DNA from: Bactericera cockerelli
Lineage: Eukaryota > Arthropoda > Insecta > Hemiptera > Triozidae
Reading direction: 5' to 3'
Assembly (NCBI GenBank): GCA_024516035.1
Contig: CM044964.1
Span: forward strand, 19,721,084 to 19,785,083
DNA: 64,000 nt
In this document: positions 30,961-42,324 of the stretch, in pieces
Layout: the number at the start of each line of letters is the position of its first letter
Position numbering within the stretch: the stretch's first letter is position 1
Made by a program: the position numbers and the translations under genes
The notes under the pieces: generated by a model
The model's input: the letters and a program-made list of their open reading frames with translations, nothing else
Databases searched by the model: none
What the model was told of the DNA's origin: nothing

Positions 30961-32092
30961 CATTTATTTATTTGGTTTCATTTTTTTTTATAAGAAAATC
31001 GATTTTAATTTTACCCGAATATTGTTTTTATTAGATCTTATTCCTAGTTTATCTATTTTTTTTCTCTGTTACTGTAAGTAGTTTATCATGGTGATTGTAA
31101 GTTGAATTTGAAGCGTTTTAAGTTGGTTTAGTGACAGGACTAATATCTTTTTGGGCAAATAGGTACGAGTATATGGGGTGAAAGCTAATAAGGTTCTTAT
31201 GACACGCCTAAAACAAAGTTCATGGCTTCTTCTGTAGTGTTGTGTAGTTAAAAGGTAATTTTAATATTACGTCCAAGCAAATCGTATATTAACCTCACAG
31301 GTTGAACAGAGTCAACTAAAAAGTCTGAGAAGCGATAGTAAGTGCCAGTGCAAGCTGTGACCTATGGTTATGTATGACTAATGTCAGAATGTCACCCATG
31401 CTAAATCGAAAGTGCACATCTTCAACAACAACATAAATAAAAAAAAACTAATAATAAAAGCAACAATGAGCAGTATCAATAATTATATCAAGTGCGCACA
31501 CACAATAACAACAACAGCAACAATACCTACAAAACACCTCAAACAGTATAGTTAAAATTCACAACAATGACAGTCTTAGCATAGCAAATCCAATAGGTCT
31601 TCCACAAGAAAAGCAGCAATAACAAAAAGATCACAACTATTAACAACAACTGCAGTAAAGAGCACCATGACAATTCTAATGCACCAAGAACAATAACAAG
31701 AAGAATTTCAAAAGGCACATCTTCACAGTTCTCATAGTCTATCTAGAATGGAGGTTTTCAAATGATGGGCTAAAGCTTTTGCTTTCTTCAGACAACCGTT
31801 TTTTCAGGCTGCGGCATATACATTTTCAGTGTAGACTACGTTGTACATTAAATACTCGTAAATGATAGTCTGTTTAGATTATCTCGAAAAAATATTGTTT
31901 TTCTGTCTAAGATTTAAATTTTTAATTCTTCCATCTCTTTTCTTTCTCTGAATCTTGAGTTCCCATTTATTCCGTGTTTCAATTTTTCTGATACATTTAT
32001 GCTTTATTAAGAACTTTTATTATTTTCTCATATTGTTTCTGTCTGGTGTAGATATATGTGTGCTTACTATATTTTGTTCATCTTGTCTTCAG
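30961..32092. other. No repeat or gene recognised; possible intron
   Basis: AT-rich DNA with CAA/ACA-rich stretches at 31,420-31,700. It ends in a pyrimidine tract TTGTTCATCTTGTCTTCAG that would serve as a splice acceptor for the candidate exon that follows. Confidence 0.4.
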
Positions 32093-32317
32093 ATTTCTGC
32101 GGCTTGTGACCTGTCAACTCTTTCCGGTAGTTCACATACTCAGAATATCTCCAGGAGGTTCTCTGGTAGCGTCTGCTTTCCTACAACTGTCAATCACCGC
32201 CGTCTCTCTTCTCATGTCCCTGTCATGGCGCTGTCTGTTCATCATAACAGTAGCGGTCGTAGCCTCATGTACGGCTGTCATATTAGCCGCACACTATACT
32301 GTTGATGGTGTTGACAG
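32093..32317 (+). CDS. Candidate exon of a membrane protein
   Basis: The segment follows TTCATCTTGTCTTCAG and ends at GACAG/GTAGAC, acceptor-like and donor-like, with an in-frame TAG at 32,319 if not spliced. In the preferred frame it reads FLRLVTCQLFPVVHILRISP, then LQLSITAVSLLMSLSWRC, then LFIITVAVVASCTAVILAAH. This gives one or two hydrophobic segments, with C/G-ended codons unlike the AT-rich surroundings. A second frame is also open, so coding is not certain. I do not recognise the family. It is phase-compatible with one frame of the 95-nt cassettes upstream, which is suggestive only. Confidence 0.35.
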
Positions 32318-32321
32318 GTAG

Positions 32322-33480
32322 ACTAGGAGTCCAAAGAGGTTATGATATGAAAGATCAACAAAGCTACAAAGCTCTGTGTTGATTAATTACTGAACAGTGA
32401 ACTCATCAACTGGTGTCTTGCCATTTTTGTTGAGTATCTTGTTTCTGCTTCTATTTTTTTATACCATCTTCTTCTTTGTCTCATTTTTCTTGTTTAATTG
32501 TTAAACTTTAAATAATATTCCATGTTTTAGTTTCCCTCCGACGGTATATTTTTCATTTTTTTAACATGAATATCATTATCAAAATTAAAAGCCATTGCCT
32601 TGCCGTGATGAATAGATATGTAATATTATTGTATTGTTTACAGTGAAATTAAGTGTTTTATCGTTTTAATTTAGCCACACGACTGATTTAGCCAAATCCA
32701 TTTAGTTCAAATCTTGCAGTTCTGTTATTGGATTATGAATCTTATCAAACTTTTATTCTACATTCTTAGGCATATCCTTCTTACAGCGTACAGGAACTTT
32801 AATGTCGCACCTTGTATATTATTTTTCTATTTTATCCTTCTCTCTGATACTGAACTTTATTTCCTTCGTTATTTTAGGTTGAATGCTAGAAATAATGTAT
32901 TTGTTTCTTGTTTCCTCAGATGTTTCGAAGTGTTTAATTTCGAGCATAGGCAATCGTCTTTTCTCCTTCTGATCTATCACTCCGAACACGTTTCATCTTC
33001 TTGAGACAGATCCACAATATGTTGAAGTAATTACAACATAAAGCATCATTCCTAGCACCGGCGCGCTAATAACAAGCGTTGTCTTTGCGACCTATCCCTT
33101 GATGGATGTGGCTGAGAAGAACAATTAAAGTATCTTCTCCGTTTGTTTTCTGCTGAGAAAGAGCGAGAGAGTCAGATGTTGTTTTGTTTGTATTGCCGAC
33201 ATAACCGTTTTATTGGAACGTGGCTTTAAAGTCATCTACTTAGTACTCCTAGTAGAGATGAAGATTTCAAAGCTAGCAAATACTATGCAGTTATGTTATG
33301 TTGATTTGTGGAGGGTATGCTGATAGTTGTATTGTTTTGTCTGTTGAGTCTACTGTCTTGTTTTTTCTTACCAAAATCACAAATCAAGTTTCATGGTCTT
33401 CATTCTTCGAGTTTTGATCTACCAAAATCATTATAATCCACAGTAATTGTTAAGCAAGAGCATAATCTTAGAGGGTTCAG
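32322..33480. other. No gene recognised
   Basis: AT-rich DNA with TTTTTCT-rich stretches. One 96-codon Phe/Leu-rich ORF at 32,714-33,004 has no recognisable motif and looks like chance. Confidence 0.45.
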
Positions 33481-33735
33481 TATTATTATTATTCAACACT
33501 TTATTAGATATAGGTAAATGGACATAATATGTACAATACAAATAATTATTTTAACAATGAAGAAAATGGAAACAATCAATGAAAATGAAAAAGAATAGAA
33601 AAATATGTCCTAACTAAAGGGCGGGGTTATTGCCTATGGCAATCTCTTCCAGCCAACCCACGCAATATTAATTTTCTTGTACGTCGCATGCTTCAATGTT
33701 GCCTTGGTGGAATCTTAACAGTTAATTGTAGAGGC
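33481..33735 (-). mobile_element. LINE 3' end fragment, minus orientation
   Basis: It is the near reverse complement of 35,685-35,890. The shared blocks are GGGCGGGGTTATTGCC, AAATGGACATAATAT-type sequence and CAACACTTTATTAGATATA. It ends at a (TTA)n/(ATT)n tract, as expected of a retroposon 3' end. Confidence 0.65.
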
Positions 33736-33954
33736 TGGCGAAAAATTCGAAGCTCGTTGAGTTTCAATTCAGAAACTGATTCAGCCGAGTTCTAATTGAG
33801 TCATGATCATGATCTCAGGTAACCAGATCCAGCCAGAGATCCCAGAATAGATAGGATAACTAACACCTAGAAGTATTTATCACGCTGAACATTATTGTTT
33901 ATTGATCCATTCAGGCTAAAAGTTATTGAGTGAGCAATTGTTGGTTCCAGGGGT

Positions 33955-34160
33955 CTCCAAACAGAGTACAGTCCAATCCAGGCTGAGTGAGGCAACTGGT
34001 TTGTGCATTTCCAGTAAGTAGAGAGTAAAACCTAGGTCCGTATTATGAAACAGGATTAGTAAATCTAAGCCCATCCTTTGGAGAGTATAACCTAGGTCCT
34101 TATTATGAAACAGGATAAGCCCATCCTTGGATTTTATCAGCTGACCGATAGGTATTTTAA
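33955..34160. repeat. Degenerate SINE core and short tandem duplication
   Basis: It contains CCAGGCTGAGTGAGG and GAGAGTAAAACCTAGGTCC, a decayed piece of the core found in the 5S-headed SINEs. A direct duplication of GAGAGTA-AACCTAGGTCC and TATTATGAAACAGGAT follows. The second block resembles the Harbinger-like MITE end. Confidence 0.4.
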
Positions 34161-34456
34161 AACAAGATTTTCCGCCAAGAAGGCTGGCTACAGCTCCGTT
34201 ACAGAGAGAATACACAGCTACAAAGCCCGGCTTAGATATAACCTCTATAGTTGATATCAAGGTTAAGTTATGGGATAGTGTCCACTTAGGGCGAAATTTA
34301 TAGACAAAATGGATAACTTAAGTCATTAGTCATTGCTAAGCGTCAGTTTTCCCTATCTTACACAGTACGCAATCCGAGACTTAGCGCCACAGAGGTTTTA
34401 CAAAAACGTCTATTAATTGCGCCCTAACAAATCCTGTTTCATAATTCTGGAATTGG

Positions 34457-34630
34457 ACTCTGGGTGGAGGAGATTCTCTGGTTGGAGAGATGGAGAGAAT
34501 GGGTGGAGGAGATTCTCTGGTTGGAGAGATGGAGAGAATGGGTGGAGGAGATTCTCTGGTTGGAGAGATGGAGAGAATGGGTGGTGGAGATTCTCTGGTT
34601 GGAGAGATGGAGAAAATGGGTGGAGGAGGG
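34457..34630. repeat. 39-bp minisatellite, about 4.5 units
   Basis: The units are GGGTGGAGGAGATTCTCTGG then TTGGAGAGATGGAGAGAAT. The period is a multiple of three, so all frames show repeated peptides. I do not regard them as genes. Confidence 0.9.
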
Positions 34631-35169
34631 TAGATCCGCACACTCAGTGGAGTGTGCGGATTTGTGTATGCACGAGTATGTTGATGAATAACCACTGAGG
34701 ATAATGAAAATGAACTTGACCTATAGTTTGCTCGGGGATTTGCAGAAATACCATCTCTCTCTCAATCTCTCTCTCTCTCTCTCTTATGGCATACTCTATT
34801 TTTAATTGCTGATCTTTCACGTTGTTCTCTATCAAATTATTTCTGTGAGTTTCTCCATCTAGTGAGTTTATGAGGAATGTACATGGAATTATCTCTATTC
34901 CTAGATATTGATCATGTTGATGTAGGTATCTAGAACTTACCACACAGATGAGGTAGACACCTAGGCAAGTGATATATATTTTAAGATCCATAATAATAAT
35001 AATAATAATGTTTATTATGTATTAAATAACATGTTCGTCTATCGTGTTCCTCTATAAGTACAGGGTGTACTTTTCAGGAACCTGTAGGCTTCTTCTTTTC
35101 ATATTCTATTTTCTTAAGTTGTAACTAAATATTTTGTTGTTTGTTTTCATTTATTCGTTGTTCTCCTTA

Positions 35170-35612
35170 CTGTTCTTTAAATATCATTGTTTTTTAATAG
35201 GTGTTTTTGTATTTCTTTTTTCATTAAAGTTTTATGTTCTAATTCTCTAAGGTTTTCAGGTAATTTATTTAATAATGTTGGTACTTGATATTTGAGGGTT
35301 GTTTTTCCATACTTATTATTTATGTTTGGTACTATAAAATTATGATTTCTTATTGCATACGGTGTTTCAATTTTTAGTCTATATTTTTCTTCGTAATAAT
35401 GATTTATAATCATAATATACGATATATGTGGAGATTTTCGAAGTTCAAAATTTTGTACTCTTGCATTTTTTCTCTTCTTTTCTCTTTGTTTGTATAGGGA
35501 TGTAATGTTGCTTTTATTATTCTTTTATGTGCTGATTTTATAGGTCTTAGATTTTCTTCTGACGTATATGCAAAACACTCAATTCCATACCGTAGTATAG
35601 ATTCACATAATG
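35170..35612 (-). pseudogene. C-terminal fragment of a non-LTR retrotransposon reverse transcriptase
   Basis: On the minus strand it reads LCESILRYGIECFAYTS and RPIKSAHKRIIKATLHPYTN. After a one-base frameshift near 35,410 it reads ETPYAIRNHNFIVPNIN, then YGKTTLKYQVPTLLNKLPEN. The Y-GI block and the VP-N-YGK-TL-Y-P-L-N-LP block are the standard C-terminal segments of LINE polymerases. Only the terminal part is present. Confidence 0.65.
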
Positions 35613-35634
35613 TTTTTATGTGAATCTATACTAC
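35594..35634. repeat. Palindromic junction between oppositely oriented LINE pieces
   Basis: TAGTATAGATTCACATAA and its complement TTATGTGAATCTATACTA lie around TGTTT. The junction joins a minus-strand LINE coding fragment to a plus-strand LINE 3' end. Confidence 0.8.
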
Positions 35635-35890
35635 ACACCATTGCTCCATTCTGACTCCATGCCCCGTTCAGTATAAATTGTCTAAACAGAAAGGGGTTGG
35701 GTGGAAGAGATTGCCATTGGCAATAACCCCGCCCTTTAGTTAGGAGATATGTTTCTATATATTTTTCTATTATTTTTCATTTTTATTGTATATATTTTTT
35801 CAATTTTTTTCATTGTTAAAATAATTATTAATTGTATTGTACCTACAAATGTCCATTTATATATCTAATAAAGTATTGAACAATAATAAT
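35616..35890 (+). mobile_element. LINE 3' end, plus orientation
   Basis: It contains TTGCCATTGGCAATAACCCC, CCCTTTAGTTAGGAGATATG and the 3' end TCTAATAAAGTATTGAACAA with (TAA)n. Together with the minus-strand piece at 35,170 it resembles a 5'-inverted (twin-primed) LINE insertion. Confidence 0.6.
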
Positions 35891-36029
35891 AAAAAGTTAT
35901 AATAAGTATTTTTCTTGTATGATTGTGTGTGTCCCCTTCCTTCTTTTCTGTCTTTCTCTAATTCTTTCTTTTACCACATTGTTTTTCTTTTCTTTTCTCT
36001 AACTTGGTTACCTATTCTTCATCATCTAA

Positions 36030-36190
36030 CTTCTCTTTTTCTTTGACTTTGCCTTTCCTCAAACCTATTTGGGGTCGGCATTGTTCAACCTCTTCCTCAT
36101 GGTTGAGGTTGGTTGGTTCTGGCACTTCTACTTCCACATAATATATTGTGACTAGATGACTGTCTGAACGCCAACCCTGTTAAGGCCACC
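36030..36190 (+). repeat. Dispersed repeat with CTTTGCCTTT and GGGGTCGGCATTGTTCAACC
   Basis: A second copy lies at 40,300-40,400 (CACTTTGCCTTTGTCACAAA, GGGGTCGTCATTGTTCAACC, TCATGGTTGAGTATGGTTGG). It is an unidentified retroposon or MITE family. Confidence 0.5.
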
Positions 36191-36204
36191 TATGATTTGT
36201 GTTA

Positions 36205-36450
36205 TTGTCTTTTGGCCTGACAAGGCTGGTTCCGTATAGTGTTTTGGTTAAATTGTTTGTAAGGGATACTTTCCGGTGCGCTCTTGTTGACCCAGCACCT
36301 AATTGGGAATTATTGTGTCACTTCTCGCCCATCAGAGGGAAGGCATACTACGGGATGGGTAGGCCACAACATAGACCACAAGCGTCTACAGTAGCTCCTG
36401 TTTCATGGCTACGAAATTAAAAAGGCTGTGAAACACTCACTTTTTAAATA
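36205..36450 (+). mobile_element. tRNA-SINE family 4, headless copy
   Basis: The body is GTTTGTAAGGGATACTTTCC, GTGTCACTTCTCGCCCATC, a GGCATACTACGGGATGGGTA block, CAGTAGCTCCTGTTTCATGG and the GTGAAACACTCAC tail. The tRNA-like head is missing or decayed (GGCCTGACAAGGCTGG may be part of it). Confidence 0.75.
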
Positions 36451-37176
36451 AACTAATATAAAAAGACCTTCCCCAACAATATCTTCACCTTCTATGTCTA
36501 TGAGTTTTACTCACTAGAATATAAGAAGTCATTTTTGGAGCCATCTTCCTTTTTTCTCTAACTGACCTATCTTTTTACACTATGGGATGGAAAACTGTAA
36601 CTACTCTGTATGTACAAAAACCTGAACTTTACCAGGTCTCTCTCTCTAGGTGGTCTATCGATTGCAACGTTCTGAATCATTGTATTCAACGTATGTACAA
36701 GTACACAGTTATGTAAATTAACATAATTATGTACCTATATTTTGTAATTATATTCATCAGTTTTTCATTTACATTTGACCTGTTCACAGTTCAGAACGCT
36801 TGAGAAATGGAGCCGCTAGCTAAGTTTAGCAAGAGAATTAAGAGCCTCTAGGTCATGCGTTTGATTCCCCGCTTGATGCGAAAATTTCTGACAAAATGTG
36901 TGATTCTGAACTGGCATTTTTTTTTTTTTTTTTAAGCTTCCATGTATTTATGTTTCACAAATAAACATCTTCAACAAATAATGAGGGTATACCCACCTTC
37001 AAAAAATTTTGTGCTGAAGGTCTCTTCTATTTCCTTTGTGTTTTCTTTTTTCTTCCGTTTGATTTTTTTTTTTTTTTTTTCTTTCCTTTCCTGGTTTTCT
37101 TTCCTGGCATGCTGGTAATAGGATATTACGAAATCCATCTCACTCTAGCCTCAAAAAACTCCTTTGGCTCATTCCA
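36451..37176. other. No gene recognised
   Basis: AT-rich DNA. A tRNA-like remnant lies near 36,810-36,890 (GAGCCGCTAGCTAAGTT, then GTTTGATTCCCCGC). Poly-T runs occur at 36,920 and 37,060. Confidence 0.45.
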
Positions 37177-37254
37177 GAAAGCACCATGCGCGGATATAGG
37201 GGGGGGGCACGTGCCCCCCCAGATTTTTTCGGTAAGCGGTGTTTCTCAAATTTC

Positions 37255-37680
37255 GTTATACCTACCGTAAAAAAGATCTCAATGAGTTAGGGGGGCACGG
37301 GCCCCAAAATAATTGCCAATTCTAAGACTAATCCCGTAAAAAAAAGATCTCAATGAGTTAGGGGGCACGGGCCCCAAAATAATTCCAAATTCTAAGACTA
37401 ATTCCGTAAAAAAAAGATCTCAATGAGTTAGGGGGGCACGGGCCCCAGAATAATTCCAAATTCTAAGACTAATCCCGTAAAAAAAAGATCTCAATGAGTT
37501 AGGGGGGCACGGGAGCCAAAATAATTCCCAATTCTAAGACTAATCCCGTAAAAAAAAAGATCTCAATGAGTTAGGGGGGCACGGGCCCAATTCCCAATTC
37601 TAAGAGTAATCCCGTAAAAAAAAAGATCTCAATGAGTTAGGGGGGCACGGGCCTAATTCCCAATTTTAAGACTAATAAGA
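37255..37680. repeat. About 70-bp tandem repeats, GGGGGGCACGGGCCCC-bearing
   Basis: Six units contain AAAGATCTCAATGAGTTAGG, GGGGGCACGGGCCC and AATTCTAAGACTAATCCCG. The same units, complemented, are scattered in the copy at 60,840-61,860. Confidence 0.9.
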
Positions 37681-38205
37681 AATATCTAAATAATAAAGTT
37701 ATCAAATCCACACAAATTGTCCGAGAAACCTGAAATTTTACCTATAGGTCCATTTGGATCAGGGAATATATCTCTAGGGTTCAGCTACACCTGGTAAGGA
37801 CAAAAAATAGATGGGTGATTTAAAAAAATCACATTTTTCGACGGAAATGACATTTTTTCTCTCAAAATTTGTCGTGACTGCGCCACGGCGGCGGCGTATC
37901 AACTCAAAAAGAGAAAGTTTTAAGCAAGGGTTCAAGTTTTCATTTGAGATATCAATCACGAAATTCTGATGAGCCGTTCTTGAGCTACGTTGAGTAAGGA
38001 CATAAAATGGATGGGTAAACAAAAAGTATTACGTTTTTTGACCTGAATGACATTTTTTCTCGAAATATGTCCTGACGAACTATCAACTCAAAGCGAGAAT
38101 GTTTTTGCAAGGGTTGGAGTCTTCATTTGATCGCGAAATTCTCATGAGCCATTCTTGAGCCCCAGTAAGGACATTTGTGTGTGCTTCACACACACAAATG
38201 TCAAG

Positions 38206-38296
38206 CACAATATTGACATTTGTGTGTGTATGTATGTGTGTGTGTGTGTGTGGGGGGGGGGGGGGTCTGTGTGTTTGTGTTTGTTTGGGGGGGGGG
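38206..38296. repeat. (TG)n and poly-G tract
   Basis: GTGTGTGTATGTATGTGTG is followed by runs of 10 or more G. A facing pair ACACACAAATGTC and GACATTTGTGTGT just upstream (38,189-38,226) can form a hairpin. Confidence 0.9.
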
Positions 38297-38306
38297 TGTG
38301 TGTGCG

Positions 38307-38338
38307 TGGCTTGCGAAGCGGCGGGTGCAACCCGCTAG
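38307..38338 (+). repeat. Helitron-like 3' end hairpin inside the TIR element
   Basis: GCGGCGGGTGCAACCCGC followed by CTAG/T has the shape of a Helitron 3' terminus: a short GC-rich hairpin, CTRG and then T. No matching 5' TC end was identified, so this may be a fragment or a coincidence. Confidence 0.35.
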
Positions 38339-38402
38339 TTTGGTATATTGTGCGATTGTGCCCCCCCAGTACAAGAGGGCTATATCCGCGCATGGAAAGA
38401 AC

Positions 38403-39091
38403 TCTTGCTCTCAAAAACCCCGATCTCTCTTTCGACAGTCAAATTTCGTTCAAATTATCCAATCCGAGTGTTGTTTAGCAGCTGAAAGGAAGATTTGGTG
38501 ATTATAAGAATGAGGAAGCTTTTTGGAACGAGGTAGCCTTGGTCATAAATTTTGGGCAAGATCAGAACTTTAAATTTTAAGTAACTAATTTTAAGTAGGT
38601 ATAACTTTTCACTTACAACAGAACTTTAAATTTTAAGTAACTAATTTTAAGTATAACTTTTCACTTACAACGATCCACGATAACATGTTGTTATTAACAA
38701 TTTTCATAAATAAAGTGGTAGTTTTATTTATTAAAAATTACGATTACAAGAAATTACAAATAATACAATGCAGAAAAAAGAAGAAATATTTGTTTTGTTA
38801 AAACCTAACACAAAAATTGAAAATGATCTAACTATACCGAGTGTCACCGCTTTTCTGATCCATCCTGTATGTTATATGCAATATCCAGTAGCTCTGTTCC
38901 ACACTACATACTTACCTATACCGAATCATATTTACAATACCTACCTACACAAGATATGTACTAATAATAATCTATTTTAATCTGTGTTTGTTCATAACTC
39001 TGTGCTCTCAGATACTTCCTCGCCACTTCAATATCAGAAGTCTCTAAGTACGAGATATTAGAATTCTAGAGAGCTAATTTTTTTCGTCCCT

Positions 39092-39123
<32 letters not shown>

Positions 39124-39226
39124 AATCGGAGCAAAAATATATTTTTTTACAAAAACGAACACAATACTTCCCATTTCTAATATTAGAAAATTCTCGGAAG
39201 TAAATCATCATCATCATCATCATCAT
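38403..39226. other. No gene recognised; short direct duplication
   Basis: A block beginning ACAGAACTTTAAATTTTAAG is tandemly duplicated at about 38,562-38,670. A poly-T run lies at 39,090-39,121. A weak relative of the 9,027 palindrome lies at 38,425-38,510. Confidence 0.5.
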
Positions 39227-39320
39227 AGGGTGGCGTCATCGTGAAGGATGGTATCGAGAGTCGAGAGTGTGGAGGAATGACTCAGCACTTCTACCACTGT
39301 CTTTACAAGGAGGCTAATAA
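39227..39320 (+). repeat. Dispersed TAGGGTGGCGTCATC repeat
   Basis: It matches the insertion at 5,825-5,978: GTGGAGGAATGACTCAGCAC, CTACCACTGTCTTTACAAGG and AGGCTAATAAT. It is preceded by (ATC)n. Confidence 0.65.
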
Positions 39321-39547
39321 TTTACAAGGGCCCCAATCGGAAAGTAAAACAACAAAAAAATCCGAGTACATATAATCAGAGATTTCGAGAGAGAAAAAAG
39401 TCAACGAAATTCATTAGTTTTCCTAAAATTCCTAAACTACTTTGGTTCACAAGGCGCGATTCCACACAAAGGAACATTTTAGCTGTAACATGTACATTGT
39501 ACACTGATCTTGTGGGGAAAAAATACAGTGATTCTAAAGTTTTTTTA

Positions 39548-39698
39548 AGTTATCATATTTGTTTTAATCACTTTCGTGACGTCACAACTACTCAAACTCA
39601 CTTTATTATTTATTAAATATTTGCTGAACTTGGGACTTAGCCACCGACCTCCAGGTTACAAGTCCGCCGCCTTATGGATCAGTCTACTGAGGTCGATA
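39548..39698 (-). mobile_element. tRNA-SINE family 5
   Basis: The body is TTATCATATTTGTTTTAATC and CGTGACGTCACAACTACTC. The complemented head is CCACCGACCTCCAGGTTACA, then GCCGCCTTATGGATCAG. Confidence 0.75.
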
Positions 39699-39728
39699 AT
39701 TAACGAACCGTACAAATAATGAAGAGAA

Positions 39729-39947
39729 GCCAGCGTCGCGCGTCGATGGCGCTTTGAATGCACCGCTTCTGGTAGGATCACCGAAATTAAGCAACGTCCA
39801 GCGAGGTGAAGACTGCGTGATGCTGGCATTCCAGCCCAACCCAGGCTGGGTGAGGTTAATGTGGGTAGCAGGTTTGTGAGATTCCTGCGAATGTAACACC
39901 CCCTTCGTGATCTGACCGTGCAGTTAAAAGCGACGTTAAAAAAAAAA
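39729..39947 (+). mobile_element. 5S rRNA-derived SINE with 11-bp target duplication
   Basis: AATGAAGAGAA flanks it at 39,718-39,728 and 39,948-39,958. The head (GATCACCGAAATTAAGCAAC, CCAGCGAGGTGAAGAC) lacks the GGATGGGTGACC stretch present in the copy at 19,245, marking a shorter 5S-SINE subfamily shared with 331, 57,404 and others. The core and GCGACGTTAAA tail are intact. Confidence 0.85.
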
Positions 39948-39958
39948 AATGAAGAGAA

Positions 39959-41298
39959 AAACTTGTGCTGGAACCTTGCCCTCCCACAACGGCATTATCT
40001 CAAAACTTTAGACACAAGACTCCGAGAGACATTAAAAGTTCATCTACCAACAAAAGTTGGAGCAATTCAGCAATGCTGTTGTCAAAGTAATACAAACATA
40101 CATCTTTTGGCCAAATCACTTCAGCAATGTGTACATTTTTAAGCACTGAAGTATGGTTATAATCAGGCTCGATCATAATAGAACAGAGATATGCTTGATG
40201 CACATTAAATAAAATTTATTTAAAAAAAGGTATAAATAAGCTAATTCTTCACAGCCTGTCTACTTAGGGTGCGACTTGCCTTCTTATTCTTATTCTTGTT
40301 CTTTCACTTTGCCTTTGTCACAAACCTACTAGGGGTCGTCATTGTTCAACCTCATGGTTGAGTATGGTTGGTTGTGGCACGGCACGGGCCTTACATTCTA
40401 CAAAATGACGTTTTCATCACAGTCGAAGATGAAATTCATGTGTAGAATTTTTTAAATCCTCCCCTAACTTCAGAGGGAAGGTTTGAACTTTGAACCTCTT
40501 AACAAACAGTTAGCTATGGACCTGATCAATCATCTTTTAGTCACAACATTATAGTAATACCAGATAGTATAAGCAGTAATACAGTACTACTGCCAAGCAT
40601 TAATGCAATACTTAATCTTAATCTGAAGAGAACAAACTAGCTAGAACAAAAAGGATTTTGATAATCATCTCTCTCTCTCTCTTTCTCTTATCTATCTCAC
40701 TCCTATCTCTCTCTCTCTCTCTCTCTCCCTCTCTCTCTCTCACTCCTATTTGACTCTCTCTCACTCCTATCGGTATCTTTCTGACTACTATCTCTCTCAC
40801 TCCTATTGCTCTCTCTCTCTCACACTCCTATCTGGATCTGTAACACTGAAATCCTTCTCAATGTCGATCAGAACAGAATTAGAATAGGATCAGTCTGTTT
40901 TGAAACACCGAGATATTACTGTGCAGAGTGCAGTTATGAAATCTCCAGTACCTACCTAATGGATTCTGTAATCTTTGGTTCTATATGGGTATTCAGGAGC
41001 AAATAGTGGAGTGGTAACTCTGACACTAATTCATTATTGCTCAATCACAGGTCGAAGAAAAGAGCGTCTGCGAAACAAATTCAGTGGTTGAGAAAAACAA
41101 AATATAAATATAGGCCCTCTTTTAGAAGGAAAGATATAAATATTGGTGGATGTGTCAAAATAGCAAAAATAATTACTACATAGTACATATCATATGTACA
41201 TTGTAATTTTAATCCTGAGGTCTCCAAACTTGGATTAAAAACGAGAAGATGATGATGATGTATCAGAATTTGAATAAAATATATACCTACATATAATA
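39959..41298. other. No gene recognised; TC microsatellite within
   Basis: This holds the dispersed repeat at 40,300-40,400 (see 36,030). It also holds a TCTCTC-rich block at 40,664-40,835 with CACTCCTAT interruptions, which makes spurious Arg/Glu ORFs. Confidence 0.6.
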
Positions 41299-41504
41299 AT
41301 AACACTCTTCAGTGGAAGATAACCACCAGGCGAGGTTAACGCTCAAAGCATTTTCTACCACCTAACCCTCAGAGTCTTATTATTATGTGGCCACAAACTC
41401 AAATTAATGAGGAAAAATTCATGGACTGGGTGGGATTCGAACCAACGGATCCCTACGCTACCTGGATTACCAGACTAGCGCGTTAACCACTTGACTACCA
41501 GTGC
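41299..41504 (-). mobile_element. tRNA-SINE family 1, full-length
   Basis: It runs from the ATAATAATAAC tail through GATAACCACCAGGCGAGGTT, TCAAATTAATGAGGAAAAAT and TGGGATTCGAACCAACGG to ACCACTTGACTACCAGTGC. It is close to the consensus and lacks indels in the head. Confidence 0.85.
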
Positions 41505-42324
41505 ACTTTTATGTAGTTGAACAGAGCCCAGGGCCTACTTCCTGAAAGGTTTCTCACTCTCAGAATCTCCAAACCTCCCTTTTAAATGCTCTCTGATTGG
41601 GTTATTTGGGATTATTTCCGTTATTTTCACTAATAGAGAGGTAAATAACTATCCAGGTTTCTCTTATATCCAGATTCCAGTGTATTATGAAGTTGTTTGA
41701 AAGTTCATCTTGGCAGCTGAGAAGATCCACTCTGGTCTGGTCTCGTAGATTCTGGATATATTAGTCACCAGACCAAATGCATCAACATAGACAACATTGT
41801 ACGAGTATACTTACCAATCAATGTGTACCTCAAAAACACATTCAACATTATACGCTCATGTATATCGCTAGAACACGTTGCACATTATAACCTCTTATAT
41901 CTCTAGAACACATTGCACATTGTAACCGCTTATATCTCGAGAACACTCAGAGACGGCAGAGGCCGGCTATCTTGACTTGTTTCACCTCTGTCAACTGTGG
42001 TCGACACCTTCACGCATCAAAATTCACACGGTGCTTCGAAAATTTAACACCACTCTCAAAATGTGTCCACAGGCACAAATTGAAATTTGAAATTCAGCAA
42101 AATGCTTTTTTTTGTTTTTTAAAATTTCCAATTTCAATACTTTTAGATTTCAGAGTGAACTCGGACTTGTAACTCGAATAAAACAAAATGTGATTTTGCA
42201 AAACAAAAACTCGATAGGTTTCGGATAATATGTATATTATTGCCAGCTGAAAGTAATTCAACTCATGTCCGGGTTCGAACTCAAGAGCTGACAAAAAATT
42301 GTGTTCAAAATTTAGTTAAAATAA
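41505..42324. other. No gene recognised
   Basis: It includes a relative of the 9,027 palindrome at 41,553-41,645 (CTCAGAATCTCCAAACCTCC, TCTGATTGGG). It also has a short duplicated stretch with TATATCTCTAGAACAC-type sequence at 41,865-41,945. Confidence 0.45.

Larger units (their letters stand above)
37185..38394. mobile_element. Non-autonomous DNA transposon with 8-bp target duplication
   Basis: The ends are CATGCGCGGATATAGGG and CCCTC-like sequence to TATATCCGCGCATG. They are flanked by GAAAGCAC (37,177-37,184) and GAAAGAAC (38,395-38,402), an 8-bp duplication with one mismatch. An 8-bp duplication is typical of hAT and P-type elements, but the superfamily is not proven. Inside are a G-rich tandem array (37,255-37,680) and two related blocks with GACATTTTTTCTC and GATGGGT. 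An inverted relative occupies 60,348-61,902. No transposase is present. Confidence 0.7.
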
